DNA of 64,000 bases, taken from Chrysoperla carnea (taxonomy: Eukaryota; Arthropoda; Insecta; Neuroptera; Chrysopidae). Below the pieces are notes generated by a model. It was not told the origin of the DNA, made no database searches, and saw only the letters and a list, made by a program, of their open reading frames with translations. Below are positions 48,321 through 61,066 of the stretch, in pieces (positions within the stretch are counted from its first letter, which is position 1; every line of letters starts with the position of its first letter). The stretch is taken from the NCBI RefSeq assembly GCF_905475395.1, contig NC_058337.1:103410368-103474367 (forward strand), written 5' to 3'. The translations under genes and the position numbers were made by a program.

Positions 48321-51300
48321 TTATAATATTTGACAACAACATATTTTATATTTTAATTTTGGTATAAACAAATTATTATTATTATTATTATTATTATGAT
48401 TAAAGCTTTCTATTCTTTGGTTGATATTAATCACAGATGATGATAATAAATTATCATTTGAATTACATTCATCATCCTCATCTCCATTATCATTATCATT
48501 ATTAGTTTGTTGATTTAATTGTTCTTGTTCTTTTAAAACATTCTCTAAACGTGATATTAACAACGTAGGTGATACAGCACTACTTGACACGGTGGTCGTT
48601 GTTATTGATTCATTATTATTTGTTATTAACGTTGTATTACTTGTTGTTATTGTTATTGTATTTGGTGTTAATGTTGTTGTATTTGTTAATGTTGTTGGTA
48701 CTGGTGAATATGATTCAACTGATTCCGTATCAGGTGTATATGGATCATGTGATAATTGATCTTTTGTATAATTATTATATAATAAATTATAATCAATATC
48801 ATTGTTATTGTTATATTGTGTTGTACGTGTTGTTAATGATAATAATGATGTGGATGATGATGTTGTATAATCAGTTATATGTATTCGAACATTTGATGAT
48901 GATGATTCAGAATCATCATATTTATTACTACATGCATTATTTATATTTATAGTATTATTATTATAATTATTTTTTAAAATACCTTTATTATTATTATTAT
49001 TATTGTTATTGTTATTATTTGTTGATATCAATTCTATATTTAAATATATTGGCTGTAATCATATAAAAAAAATCAATTATTAATTATATTTTATATTATA
49101 ATTTATTATTATTCATATATTATTTGTTAGTGTTAATTAATTAATTTTATTTTATTATTTGTTATTATTATTATTATTTATTATTTTTAATATAGAATTA
49201 TTAAAGAATAAAAGAAAATTATAATAATTAGAATATGTACACATGCTTTTTATAAGTTTATATCAACTCTTATCATGGTCAAATATAATGGCGGCTAAGT
49301 TTTAAAATATGCAACAGCGATATTAACAGCTTAATTAATTATTGTAGCATCTAATAGTTTATATTAAACTAGCAGTTTTGCACCCGCTACGCTGAGCAAT
49401 TTCAACTTAAAAAAAAAAACTACTGTGCTATAGCATTCACTTCCCCTGACCTCACTTGTCTCCCCTTTTGTTCACAATAGGTTTTACTTTTTGGTTCAAA
49501 ATCTAATTTTTTTAGAAAATAGAATATAGCCCATGTTATTTGTGACAATGTAACATTCTATAGGCGAAAGAGTTTTTGAAATCGTTTAAGTAGTGAATTA
49601 ATAAAAAGGATCTTATACAGATTTTCATTCTACCCCTCTTCCGCTCTTAATCATTGAAATTGGTTATTTTAATCTGAACTAATTCTTTAACTTTCTGATT
49701 CGAGATCGAATTCAACAAACCAGAGATCATCAAATTCGGTCCAGCCGTTTTTTAATTATAAAAGGTGTAACTAACCCGACTTTGTTTTATATATTAAGAT
49801 TTTAATATGAAAGCTATATTAATACGTTTAGTGCCGAATAAACGTCATTGTTAATATCTCACTTCCGCTTAACGCTGCTGATTGTATTAAGATAACACCT
49901 TACATAATTATGTTAGGCGAGAAGTTTCCGGATAAGAAATGCTATTTTAAGCAGATGAAGCTATAGAATTCGGGCAGAAAGCACACAGCTTCCATGGGAT
50001 TTCTCTCAGAATTGATGAGTTTCGGACAAAAAGGGTCCCAACGTTTCGAACCCAAATATTCTAAATCTGACGCCCTGCAGGTTTCTGCAGGTGCAAATAA
50101 TATGTATGGAGGTTTCATCGTCCTTCATACAAGCCCAAACACATTAAAATACCATTCGATGTGTTAAGCCATTATGTAATACAAATAGTCTATAAATAAT
50201 GAGTATACACATAAAAAAAGAACAATATAATTTTCTTTGTTCTCTTACATAACCATTCAGGTTTTACTCGATTTTCTATCAACTAGAAATTCAGATTATT
50301 CTTGGGATTGTTGGCCCATGTAAAAGTAATCTTTCAAATAGCTGGGCCGCAATTTAAATGAATTTGGTACACCTAAGCGAATGGTGGCGATGGTATGATA
50401 ATAATAAATTTATTAAACGAATAAAACTACTGAAGACTACGAACTTTTTAAAACTTCCTTCATTAGTAAATAAACAGAATATAACATCAAAATTACATGC
50501 ACTGTGAATGAAGTGTTCCAAAAAATGTTAAGAGTGAGTATTATAATAGATATAGGTATTATATAATATGTTTTCGAGTGTATGTTTATGTAACATTATA
50601 TAATGTGTGTATTAAACGATGTAATATTCTGTTTAAAATTATTGAAGTTGCTTAAAAACATTGCTACCAAGAACAATAGCGGCCCTGAATTAATAACGAT
50701 CAAGCTTTGTCATTAATAAAAGAGGAAAATTACTGAAACATATTAATAAACCAGAAATTCCATTCAACATTAAGTTCAACATAATCACCATCTGTGTATA
50801 CATTCAACTCGTTACTAGAAATGATTCTAAATATTTCACATATTGCCTACATTTTGATAACAAGCATTAATACTGCATAGCTATTTATGCAACACGCATA
50901 ACTAATGTAATTATATCTGACCACTGAGTTAAAACTATTAATCTAATGCAGATTTCAGAAATAAAAGTAAAAAATACAATCAATCAACTACCTTGTATAT
51001 TTAATACATTTGATATATATATTTGTATTTATAGTATCTATATCACAGACTTATATTTAATACTGACTAACGGCATGTTATAACAAATAGCTACTTTTTG
51101 GATTAACACATCCTTCTATATTTCTGTGATTCGGACGCCCGTGAACAATAAAATTTATTATTTCTTAATTAAAATAATTGCGCGTAGACGCCGCATTCTA
51201 AAACCCGTTGCTAAATTTTCTTTTGTTAATTCATATATTTTCCAGATAACATTGCTATCAATCGACGGCGCGATTTCCAAAATGCAAGAGTGAATTATCA

Positions 51301-54300
51301 AAATTCCGATTCTATCATTTTGTGATGGACGAATGCCGGCTGTAATAATGTATGCACAACTGCGTTCTTGATTATCGAATTTCCCAGTATTCGCAATAGG
51401 GAATATTCATGTATTTTTTTTATATTTTTAATTCTTTGTTTACACCGTTATAACAAAGTAAAAAATATAAATACTGCTTAAAAATGCTGTATTTAAGTGT
51501 AAACAAATATTTAAAATACATTATAATTTTGAGATATTTAAACGCTGTTTTTTGGCGCTCTCTGTTGATGACGTATAAGTACGTGATCTATCAATTGGTG
51601 ATAGTTCAATAATGTATAATTTACACTTAAAAAAATGAATTTACAACACAGAATTTTCATTCGTTATTATTAAGTTTTCTAATAAAAAGCCGTAGAATAA
51701 TATAATTTAATGAAATACCATATAAAATGTAAGAAATTAATATCATACAGTATCTCAACAAATTTAACAAGCCCGTACTATGATGTCATGTCCGTATAAA
51801 AATTGGAATTTCCGTTTTAGAAATTTTTAAATGCCCTCACTGAGTTTGTACTTTTATTAATTAATTTTAAGTAATTAACAAGATATATTACTAAAATAAT
51901 GGTTTAGTTGAAATGTCCAGTCATTAAAGTTACGGAAGAAAAATATATGAACCAAATTTAAATTTCATGAATATTCCCTATTATTGATTATCTCGATAAT
52001 ATTGATAGAATCGGAATTTAAACAACACACTCTTGTAATTTTCGAAAACATTCCGTCGATTGATAACAATATTATCTAGAAAATATATAAATTAAAAAAA
52101 AGAGTTCGAGTTCAAAAAATTGTACATCATCCGGATGTCTTTTATTATTTATCGGCAAGAAATGGACGCGTAATTATTTTGCAAAGGGTTTTGAAATGTG
52201 CCGACCATGCGCGATTATTTTAATTATGAAACAATAAATTTTTTTGTTTACGGGTGCTTTGGTTACGGAAATCTTCTGTCCCTATGTGAAAACTTTCTAC
52301 GAACATGTATTGTTAATTTATATTTAATATAAGTCTATGATCTACATATATAATAGAATGTTGAATGTACCTTTTTTTAAATATCATTTTTAAGATGAAG
52401 AAGAAATCAATTCAATATTCAAATACACCGGCTATTTTGTGTGTGTTTTAGTAGTTGTTTTTTTTTTATTTTTAAATTAGTAGTAGTTAGTAAGTGTATA
52501 GAAGATAAAAATAAATAATAAAATAGTATAATATAGGTAATAATAATATAAAATTAATTAATTAATTAAATTATTAATTAAAATAATTGAAGAATATAAA
52601 ATATATGCATACCTTATGATCACCCATACATGTATTTAAACCAATCATATTATATTCAACATTGGTTTTCTCATTGATTATTGATTTAGCTGTATTTGAT
52701 ATTAGAATACGATCACACCATGACGGGCATCTTGTATGCATGTAGGATGATACAGTATCTTTATCATCGACGACTTGTTCAACAAACGGATAGCTTGGTG
52801 GAAATGTTACTGGATATTCATATAATGTTGTATCAAATGCATCGAATTCTTTATCCATTGATTTCAACTGTAATTTTTAATAATTATTTATTATCATTCA
52901 TAAATATTTATATTTAAGGTAGTATGGAAGTATCGAGAATCACAGTAAAAATTTATTCAAAAGATCATAGTATGCTTAGTTAAGAGAAAAAAATTTCGAT
53001 TTTTTTTTTTACCGTACCGTTTAAAAGATGTAATGTAGATTGCAAATTACATGAATGAAGATTTCGTCATCCTCCGTACAGGCTGTACAAGTGGGATCAT
53101 TAGAGATTTCCATGTTATGAAGGTGAAAATTCAATCCACAGTGTCCTGTCAAGAATCCCACCACACTTCTAAACTGTGCTCTAGTAAGTTTCAGACGAGC
53201 ACAGTCGAATGGCCTATCTATGGTTATACACAGTTTGGCCCATGGAGGTTAGAGAGAAGGAGAACGATTGCTGTAGGAAATAGTGTCCCAGAAATACGGA
53301 CATAATAAGTGAGGCGCTGCGATCGCTAAGTTGTCTCAATAAAAGCGGGCTGTTGTGCGCTAATTTGAAATGATATATAAACAGGTAACTTCGCAAATAC
53401 CACTTACCGACGACAGCGCGGCTGGTGGCTGAAAAATGAACTATAAATTCTATAAATTTTCAGGGACAGGCGCGCTAATGCTTTAGCGTGTAGCGATCGT
53501 TCTCCTTCTCTCTAACCTCCATGGTTTGGCCTGTCGTATGCCCTGCGCAAAGTCTCAGTAATGAAGATGGGCTTGTCATAGCCATTCTTTGATTTGGTAA
53601 ATTACAGACCATCTTGCTACGGGAATGACAATCAGATGAAAGAGGCGTTTGAGACCATCTCTTTCGGGCCAACAAATCTGCTGTTTCATTCCCTTTAACG
53701 CCAGAGTGACCCGGTACGCCAGAGTTACCTAATTAAATGAAATGAACTATTTACCCATGATATTTGTTGATTCAATTGATTCGGATCATCATTGTTTTGA
53801 TCATTATGTTGTTGTTGTTGATTTAAAAATACATTCTGATGTTGTAAATGTGTAAATTCTTTTTTACCAACAGTTAAAATTAATTGTTGATCTGTATTAA
53901 AATATTGTAATTTGGTTTTATTATTATCATTTGCATTTTGTATTCGATTTGTTATTAAACCATCAGTCAATTTCTAAAAAAAAATTAATTATTATATTAT
54001 ACATTTAAAATATACATATTTATAATATCCTGGAGCATGGTTTAAGTCTCGTATGAGAAAGTAAAAAAAAAAACAATCAACGGGGATCGAACCCTTGCCT
54101 CTAGATGTTTGAGATAGCATTTTAGCCATTACGACCATGACTGAGTATGCACTATAACTTATGTGTAATCTCAATCACCTTAAAGTCTTTAATCTAACGT
54201 CTTAGCAATCTCGAACACAGCTGTGGAGATATTGTGATGGAAAAAAAAGTCGTTTAGTCTGGCGTCTTAGCCATGCCGACCACAGCTGCAAATATATTGT

Positions 54301-57300
54301 GATTTATTTGTAAAAAATAAATATTAAAACACTTACTTTGACAACAGAATTCGTGTCAGTTCTAAAATTAAAATCACCAAATATAAAGAATGGTATATTA
54401 GGATGATGATCATTATTGATTTGTTCTAAGATATGTAATAATGCACGTCGTCTATTCATACAATAAACTGACGGATATTCTTCCATTGCAACAAAATTCG
54501 ATGCATCATGGAATAAATGGACATTTATTAAATCAATATTTATTGTATTATTTATTAACCAACGTGTTCTCATGTAACCTTTACGCGACCATTTAAACTA
54601 AACAAATTAAGTATTATAATTAAATATACAGGTTATAAGAAAAGTCGAGGAACAGCAGCCAAACTCGGGAAATGTTAATTTTAGAAAACAAAGTATCATA
54701 CAAAAATTGTAGAGCTATTGGTGTTGTATTAAGTTCTGACCTTCACTTTCAAGGTCATTAAAAATGATCTTTTAAGTGCAAATAAAGGAAAACTTTAAAT
54801 TAGATAGTTGTTCCTCATAACAAGATCAACAACTTTTGCCTTAAACACTTTTTGGACAATATATTTAGTTCAAATTGAATTCGAATATCTTCGAAGACAA
54901 TTTCAAATTACAAATAAGGTCTTTATAAACTAGCATTTAAAAAAATTATGCTGCTGTTCCGGTACTTTTCTACCACGTCGTGTTAGAAACATTGATAACA
55001 TAAATGAAAGTTGATTTAATTTATTGAATTAGTTTAGTGAAAATTTTAAGAATTGGTACTTTTATAGATTTTGAGGTGATGATTTCGAATTTTTAATTCA
55101 AGAGGATTTTCAAATTCAAGTTACTCGGAAAATCATGCACAAGCAAAAAAACTTAAAAGTATTCATAAAAATATAGTATGAACAAGTTGCATAGGTTTTT
55201 TATTAGCGACTTTAGCGATAAAGAACTTCCATCTGAGTTCTGCTCTTCTATAATGTCTATGCTAGGATGGTTACAGGATGGAATTGTTATCTGATGATTC
55301 CCGATTTTTTGCTATAATTATACATTTTCGCAGTCTTAGAACTTGTCAGTAACATATTCCAACAAATCAACGGTAATTGATTTTATTATTCCTGCGGAAG
55401 AACATCAAGAAGAAGAAGGAATGATTCAGAGACATAAAAGATAAAATGAAAATTTTTCTTCTTAAGGAGGCAGTATCATCTCTACTAACATCTTCAATTA
55501 ATCTAATTTCCGATTGTTGCCTTTTTTAAACGAGTCTTGTAAGAAAATCTGGCGTGATAGAAGGAAATGTATATATTCTTTTTGGATTTAGCATCCTAAT
55601 AAACATATTATTTACCAAAAATTTCCTTTCTTACACTTGTTGTACATATCAAACACGGATAAACTCGAACTCTGAAATTTCATTGAATTTCAATTGGATA
55701 CGATCGGCATGTTAATATTCGAAATTTCCACTAAACTTTTCATATAAAAAAACTCTTGACTGGACATTAATTTTTTGTTTCTCCCACTTACCTCTGGAAA
55801 GAAATGCTGTGGAAATTTGGCTTTATTTTTGGTTGGTATTGATTCAATATTACCGGAATAGATTTGTTGACCTTGATCAACATTTATGTAAGCACTTTCT
55901 TTAAAATCGTAATATTTGATGTTATTGACTGATTCATGAATCAAATAAAAATTACCCAGTGCCTAATAACAAAAATTAATTAATTAAATCGTAAAATTTT
56001 TATATTATAAATATATTAATAAACGCAAAAATATAAAAGACAGGATAACGATCGAATTGGTCTGATTTTTCCATGACGATAGCCAAAATTCTCTGATCGT
56101 TTTTAAGGTATAATAATTTGAAATCAGGCATTTTGGTAAATTTATATTCTTCATAAGTTTTAAAATGATCTAAATATTAACAAAAGAAACTACTCGGAAC
56201 TAAAAAGAAAAAAATTAAAACCAAAATCTAAATTTTGACCCACTGTTTCAATGTAAAAATTGTGTATGCCAATTTTCATAATTAATTTTTAAGTTATCGC
56301 CTGCTCGAAAGTTTGCTAAATTTACCCCGGTAATTTTAGAAGCATTAGAGCGTTATTTTTATTAAAAGAAGAAGATTTTTTGTATTTACTTAAAAATAGA
56401 TCCCTTTGAGATCTAGGAAAATGGAAACATAACAGTGCACGTTGTCATATAATATTTGTCAATAAAATCACAAAATATTCCAGTTTAAATAGAAATGCGT
56501 AAGTTTTTATTTTAAATTTTCAAAACAAAAAAACAAACTAATTTCCGGAAAAACCACAATTAATGAATATTCAAATGTTTTAATGAAAAAAATTCCTTTT
56601 AATTTAAATTACATCAATTTTTGTTTCCTTCTCCTAAAAAAGGAAGTATTGTAGCAGCGAAAAATTTGGTTACATAATTTCAACGGAAATATCCATTTTC
56701 AAAAACTCTGAATTCATTTTGCGATGTACGTGTATATTAATTGAGGAAATACGTGCATAAGTATGTACCTCACATAAATAGGGTATTATCGTTAAGTCAA
56801 AAATAAATCATTAAATTTGAAAAAAGTTAAAATTTATGTAAAAATATACTTAAATATTCTGATTTCGAGTCATAAAAGCACATTTTTCTTATAAAATATT
56901 AAATTTAAAAATCTTAATTTTTAAACTGTATATCACGTGACCTAAAACGCGGGCAAGACTTGCTGTGATGTCATAGCGGTATGAGTCATAGACCATCAGC
57001 TAGTTCAGTGTAAACAGCTGGGTATAATATATACATAGATAATAAGTATTTATATTATAATCAGATGTCTATGAATATATCTGTCAAAGTTATTTGTGTT
57101 ATTTCGTACAGTGATACCCATATTAAGTCATCAAATTGGATGACCGCGTTTCTGACAGTTTAAAAAAGGTTTAAAATTTTATTTAAGTTTTTGGCAAAAA
57201 GCGTGTGTATTTTTCTGAAATAAATTTTTGGTGGCTTTTTATTAGCAAAATCAATATTTTGAAGTACTTTTTCAAAAATAGTGGAATACCCTATTAAAAA

Positions 57301-58129
57301 ACCATTTGTTGTAAAATAGTGGAATTTTGAATTTAGGACTTGTATAACATTTAATTGTGCACCTTCACTTTTAAGCAAAAAAGAGCATATGCCTGGAAAA
57401 TGTACTCAGACTGAAAAGATAAACTTTAAATAGTATTTCTCAGGAAATATTTACAAAATGGATGTTTTTTACAGTAAACGGATCTTTTTTTCTTCTCTAA
57501 TTCTAATATTTATAGACTATATTTGAATTTATTGTTCAATTTCTTTGAACTAGCAGTGTTTACGACAACAATACAAACAACAATAACAATAAAATAATTA
57601 CCGTAAAATGATCTTTTGCACTGTAATCTTCGTCCAAATAAATTCGTATTTTATCATAATTTGTATGAATTACATCAGTAGCTAATAGCAATTTAATAAA
57701 ATGTTCAACATGTTTCATTGAATTCTCATAATTTTTACCACCAACTTCTTGGCAATGTAAAGCTATCATTTTTGGATTTAGTTTTTTTACTACTTTTATA
57801 AATTCATTTATCCATATTTCTAACATATTTTCTGGCTACAAAATAATATCAAAATTAATAGTGTAATTGATATAAGTCTTCATTGAATCGTTGACTTTTA
57901 AAAAGTACAATATTGGAATTTTTTTTGAAATTTTTACAGGGATTGAGAGCAGCTTTTGTTACAGAAGTTACATATTTTTTCGAATAGATTCAAATACCGA
58001 ATTTTATTAAATTTTATCCAATAGTGTACCATTTGGATATCAACGTTTCATATAACTTACATCTTCAAATATAGATCCAACGTTTGCTGTTATAAATAAA
58101 CATGATATTCCTTGGTCTTCATCACCCAT
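48321..58129 (-). CDS. INPP5A: Type I inositol 1,4,5-trisphosphate 5-phosphatase
   Basis: Seven exons on the minus strand: 58129-58061, 57835-57602, 55962-55792, 54597-54337, 53973-53755, 52867-52613 and 49052-48321. All junctions are phase 0, giving 646 residues (human 412). The enzyme removes the 5-phosphate of IP3/IP4 at membranes. Marks in order: ITANVGSIFED, PENM, MIALHCQEVGGKNYE, ALGNFYLIHES, KWSRKGYMRTRW, VHLFHDASN, the catalytic FGDFNFR, FPPSYPF, RCPSWCDRIL, and GDHK|PIYL across the last intron. After that a tail of about 230 residues replaces the short vertebrate tail. It has runs of up to 11 Asn, Thr/Ser-rich segments and an acidic patch, and ends KYKICCCQIL. The final CQIL is a CaaX prenylation box, as in human INPP5A (CVVQ). 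The segment between GDFNFR and FPPSYPF is also Asn/Gln-rich. Confidence 0.94.
49365..49800 (+). repeat. Dispersed repeat in INPP5A intron 6
   Basis: Starts near ACTAGCAGTTTTGCACCCGC and ends near GTAACTAACCCGACTTTG then TATATATTAAGAT. Such ends are common in non-autonomous insect repeats, and an ATTCGGTCCAGCCG block precedes the 3' end. Class is uncertain. Confidence 0.45.
49957..50135 (-). repeat. Dispersed repeat family F, copy 3 (INPP5A intron 6)
   Basis: The reverse complement aligns with 8440-8620 (blocks GGACGATG, TTATTTGCACCTGCAGAAA, GGCGTCAGATT, AGAGATCCC-like and CTATAGC). It stands out locally by higher GC. Confidence 0.65.
51399..51978 (+). mobile_element. MITE family A, copy 3 (INPP5A intron 6)
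   Basis: A 580-bp element with perfect 13-bp ends GGGAATATTCATG and CATGAATATTCCC, flanked by TA at 51397-51398 and 51979-51980. It is close to 16140-16718 over its full length. Confidence 0.9.
53040..53730 (-). pseudogene. Non-LTR retrotransposon remnant: RNase H end and C-terminal Cys/His region, split by a TIR element
   Basis: On the minus strand, 53730-53524 encodes GVPGHSGVKGNETADLLAR, the end of an RNase H domain as found in I/Jockey-type LINEs. After the inserted element at 53241-53523, the reading continues at 53232-53040 with LKLTRAQFRSVVGFLTGHCG, then NFHLHNMEIS and C-x2-C-(x)n-H-x3-C. That is the usual region downstream of RNase H. Stop codons and frame changes break it. It lies wholly in INPP5A intron 5 and its edge is about 25 bp from the exon 5 donor. 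Confidence 0.8.
53241..53523. mobile_element. TIR element family D, copy 2, nested in the retrotransposon remnant
   Basis: A 283-bp element beginning CATGGAGGTTAGAGAGAAGG and ending in its reverse complement, with arms of about 29 bp. It is flanked by GTTTGGCC at 53233-53240 and 53524-53531, a perfect 8-bp target duplication. Its ends share GGAGG(G/T)TAGAGA(T/G)AAGGAGAAC with 36943-37245. The interior is quite different and GC-richer. Confidence 0.87.
54040..54300 (-). repeat. tRNA-derived SINE-like sequence (INPP5A intron 4)
   Basis: On the minus strand TGGTCGTAATGG (54137-54126) fits a pol III A box. GGTTCGATCCCC (54093-54082) fits a B box, with spacing as in a tRNA. A T/A-rich tract follows. 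Two further partial heads (GTTCGAGATTGCTAAGACG and TGGTCGGCATGGCTAAGACG) sit just upstream on the same strand. The cluster fills most of the 363-bp intron. A functional tRNA is unlikely because no good acceptor stem is evident. Confidence 0.6.
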
Positions 58130-61066
58130 TTTTATTAATTATTTATATTTATATTTTATAATTAAAATATAATTATTTACAATAACTATAACATAATAAT
58201 ATCCATGATATTTAATTTATAAATACGCTACTTAGTTCCAATATTAAAACATGTATAATTCAGTAGATATATTTTTAAAAACATTGTAATTATTTTATCT
58301 AATACTAAAATAATTGTTTATCTAATGTAACTAGATATAAATAAATAAAATTAAATTTTATATTAATAATAATAATTATTATTATTTAGGTTAGGTTATT
58401 ATTACTTAGATCATAAAAATATATTCAATCATCTAGATCGTCTTTTATTGATTTTAATACTATTTTGTTTTTATAATTAATAAAATAGTATTTATTATTT
58501 AATAAAATTTAATTAATTTAATATAAATTAAATAATTAATCTATTTAATATAAATATATATAGTTATGAAGTTATATATAAATAAAGTGTAAGTTCTAGG
58601 TGAAAATTATATATAAATATTTAAGGTTTATAAAAAATATATACAGGTGTTGCAAAATTATGTTCTGTAAGTTCAAGAGGTGATAGTACAAAATTAAGAA
58701 AAAAAACAGCTCGGATGACCATGATTCGAAATAAAAACCTTTTCCCTAAATACAAATTCATTACTATTGTCACCAGTTCATTCTCATAGTGTGGAAATCA
58801 AAGTATGGAAAGTAATTCAAGTGAATTATTTGAAGTAAGACTTTCCACCTCGTATTAATATTGTGTATCATGCAAACAAAAAATTTCCAAATTCTTGTTC
58901 ATATTTGCTGTTATTTTGTGTTTTTAAGCTGATATCTGATAAAATCAGCGATTGGAATTATCCGCCTATCTTTGCTTCGGCGTATAAGGAAGATTAATGA
59001 CGCATATTCGTACATTTATTAAAAAAAAAAAATTACTTCAAATCTCCCAAAAAATTTGTCGAATGTCGATCGCCGCTATTTAATAGAAAATAATGGCATC
59101 ATAATTGGTAACATTTAATATTAATTTTTTCATTTACTTTCAAACAATTAATTTCTCTAAAAAATGTACGTTTGTAAAGTGGGTTGATTTCACAGAAACA
59201 GTGATTGATCCAGGTTATAAATTATTTACGTTTGCTATTTTATTATTTGTTTTACGAAGATGTTAATTTTACCAATTGTAAGTGAGCTACCCGCTTATTA
59301 CAGAAGCAAAATAAGTGCCACTTCACAGAAATATTTACTATAATTAATTGTATGAGTTAGATATTTCTATTTCATTATTTAAATAGAGTTTGTAAGAATT
59401 TTCCTATTGGTTATATAGATGTATTAATTATTACGTGTGAAAAACAACAATAACTAGTTATTGAAATAAATACCATGATAATCAAAATAAAATAGTATAT
59501 TAATTAATTTTAATTAAAAAAAAAATTAAAAAACCTACAAGACTTGAATTTCGCTAAATATTGATATTTCGATTGCAACGCAATCATCGTCAGCTAAATT
59601 TATTCATATAGCACATTACAAACATTCTTTACAAAGTTAAAGCATGTTATTAAAGTGTGAAGAATATTTGTAATGTGCTATATAATGAAATAAATTTAGC
59701 TGATGACGGTGGTTGCGTTACAATCGAAATATCGATATTTTGCGAAATGTGAGTTTGTTGCATGTTTTTTAGGTATATTTTTTAAATAAAATTTCTAAAT
59801 ATACAATTTTATTTCGAGTATCGTGGTATTTATTTCAGTAACATGTCTCAACTCGATGTCAACAAAAATGCATTCTTATATACAAAAATCTATCATTTAT
59901 TTAATAATATTGCCCGCAAATTTTATTAAAAGGGAATTATTATTTAAATTTTGATTTCTTATAGTTATGTAAAAATATCTCGAATACCTTATTTATAATT
60001 TTATCTGAATTCAGGAATAAATTCGATGAAAAATGTACGTCTTACACAAGATTTCCTGTTGAATATTAAATATTCAATTTTTAATAATTACACTAAAACT
60101 ATGCGCAATCTCTCTCAAAATAATTTGAATTGAATCCATGCACGATTAATTAACATAAAAAATTTAAATGTTTATATTTTTTTAACGGTAGTGCAACCTT
60201 AAATGCATTTCCGGATCAATTTGCACACAAACTCGCTTTCTCATTCAAAACTAAATAGAACATACTTCTGTAACACTTTGTACATATTACTTGTAAAATA
60301 TATAGTAATAAGATATGTATTTTTCTTTAGAAAATACACTTGTTTTAAAATAAACACTAGTAACAATTAACCACAATAACATTAATATTTAAATATAATA
60401 TTTAAATTTTATTTAATAAAAAAAAAACTTTTTTTATATAATTCATACAACATTTATAAAACATATAACATTACATTTATATATGAGACAAAAACGATTA
60501 TTGAATATATTATATTTATATATGGGATCATTTTATTACAAAATTATAACATAAACTACACAACACCAAAAATGAAAAATTAAATAATAAATTAATAATA
60601 AAATATTGAATACATACTTTGATATGTTATATTTTTCAAATAAAACTATAAACACTAGTCGTAATAATTATATATACTTACTTTATATAAAAATTATTGA
60701 TTTTAATATTTATAAATATAACATTGTTAAATGTAGTGTAATAATTCTATTATTATATTATTACAGTTTGATAAACAACAAAACAATATTTATTATTTTT
60801 ATAAAAAAAAAATATATTTATAAACTTAATAAGATTTGAATATTAATATAAAATCAAAACTTATAAAGAATAATAACATACATATAGGTATAGAGTAGTA
60901 TATACTAATATGTAATGTAGTTTATATATAGAAATATATACTTGATATATTGATTATATTTATATAACAAACACATATAAGTAAATATAGTAATAAGAGG
61001 TTCTCATACGTATTTAGATTTTATTATTTACATTTACAGATAGATATTATTATTAAAAACTTAAAA
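58130..61066. promoter_or_regulatory. Divergent spacer between INPP5A and the sarcoglycan gene
   Basis: The genes are transcribed away from each other, so both promoters should lie here. The sequence next to INPP5A (58130-58620) and 60350-61060 is extremely AT-rich. The hairpin element at 59461-59880 is the only clear structure. A frame at 60606-60839 looks like low-complexity Ile/Asn/Tyr from AT-rich DNA. Confidence 0.45.
59461..59880. mobile_element. Hairpin element family H, copy 2, with hammerhead-like blocks
   Basis: A long inverted repeat: from TTGAAATAAATACCATGATA at left to its diverged complement (TCGTGGTATTTATTTCAGTA) at right. It is followed by ATGTCTCAACTCGATGTCA, as in the copy at 21367-21682. 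Each arm holds a CTGA(C/T)GA block, a hairpin stem and a GAAA block: 59700-59729 on plus, and about 59592 down to 59567 on minus. No target duplication is obvious. Confidence 0.6.

Noticed and set aside
48569-48952. 127-codon plus-strand frame rich in Leu and Tyr over the INPP5A tail exon
   Set aside because: It is the complement of the Asn/Thr tracts. The minus-strand reading continues the 5-phosphatase in frame and ends in a CaaX box.
54040-54140. Possible functional tRNA gene on the minus strand
   Set aside because: A and B boxes are present, but I cannot find a convincing 7-bp acceptor stem, and further partial heads lie beside it, so a SINE is more likely.
60606-60839. 77-codon Ile/Asn/Tyr-rich frame before the sarcoglycan gene
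   Set aside because: It looks like translation of extremely AT-rich DNA with a poly-Lys run from an A tract. It has no domain and no splice context.
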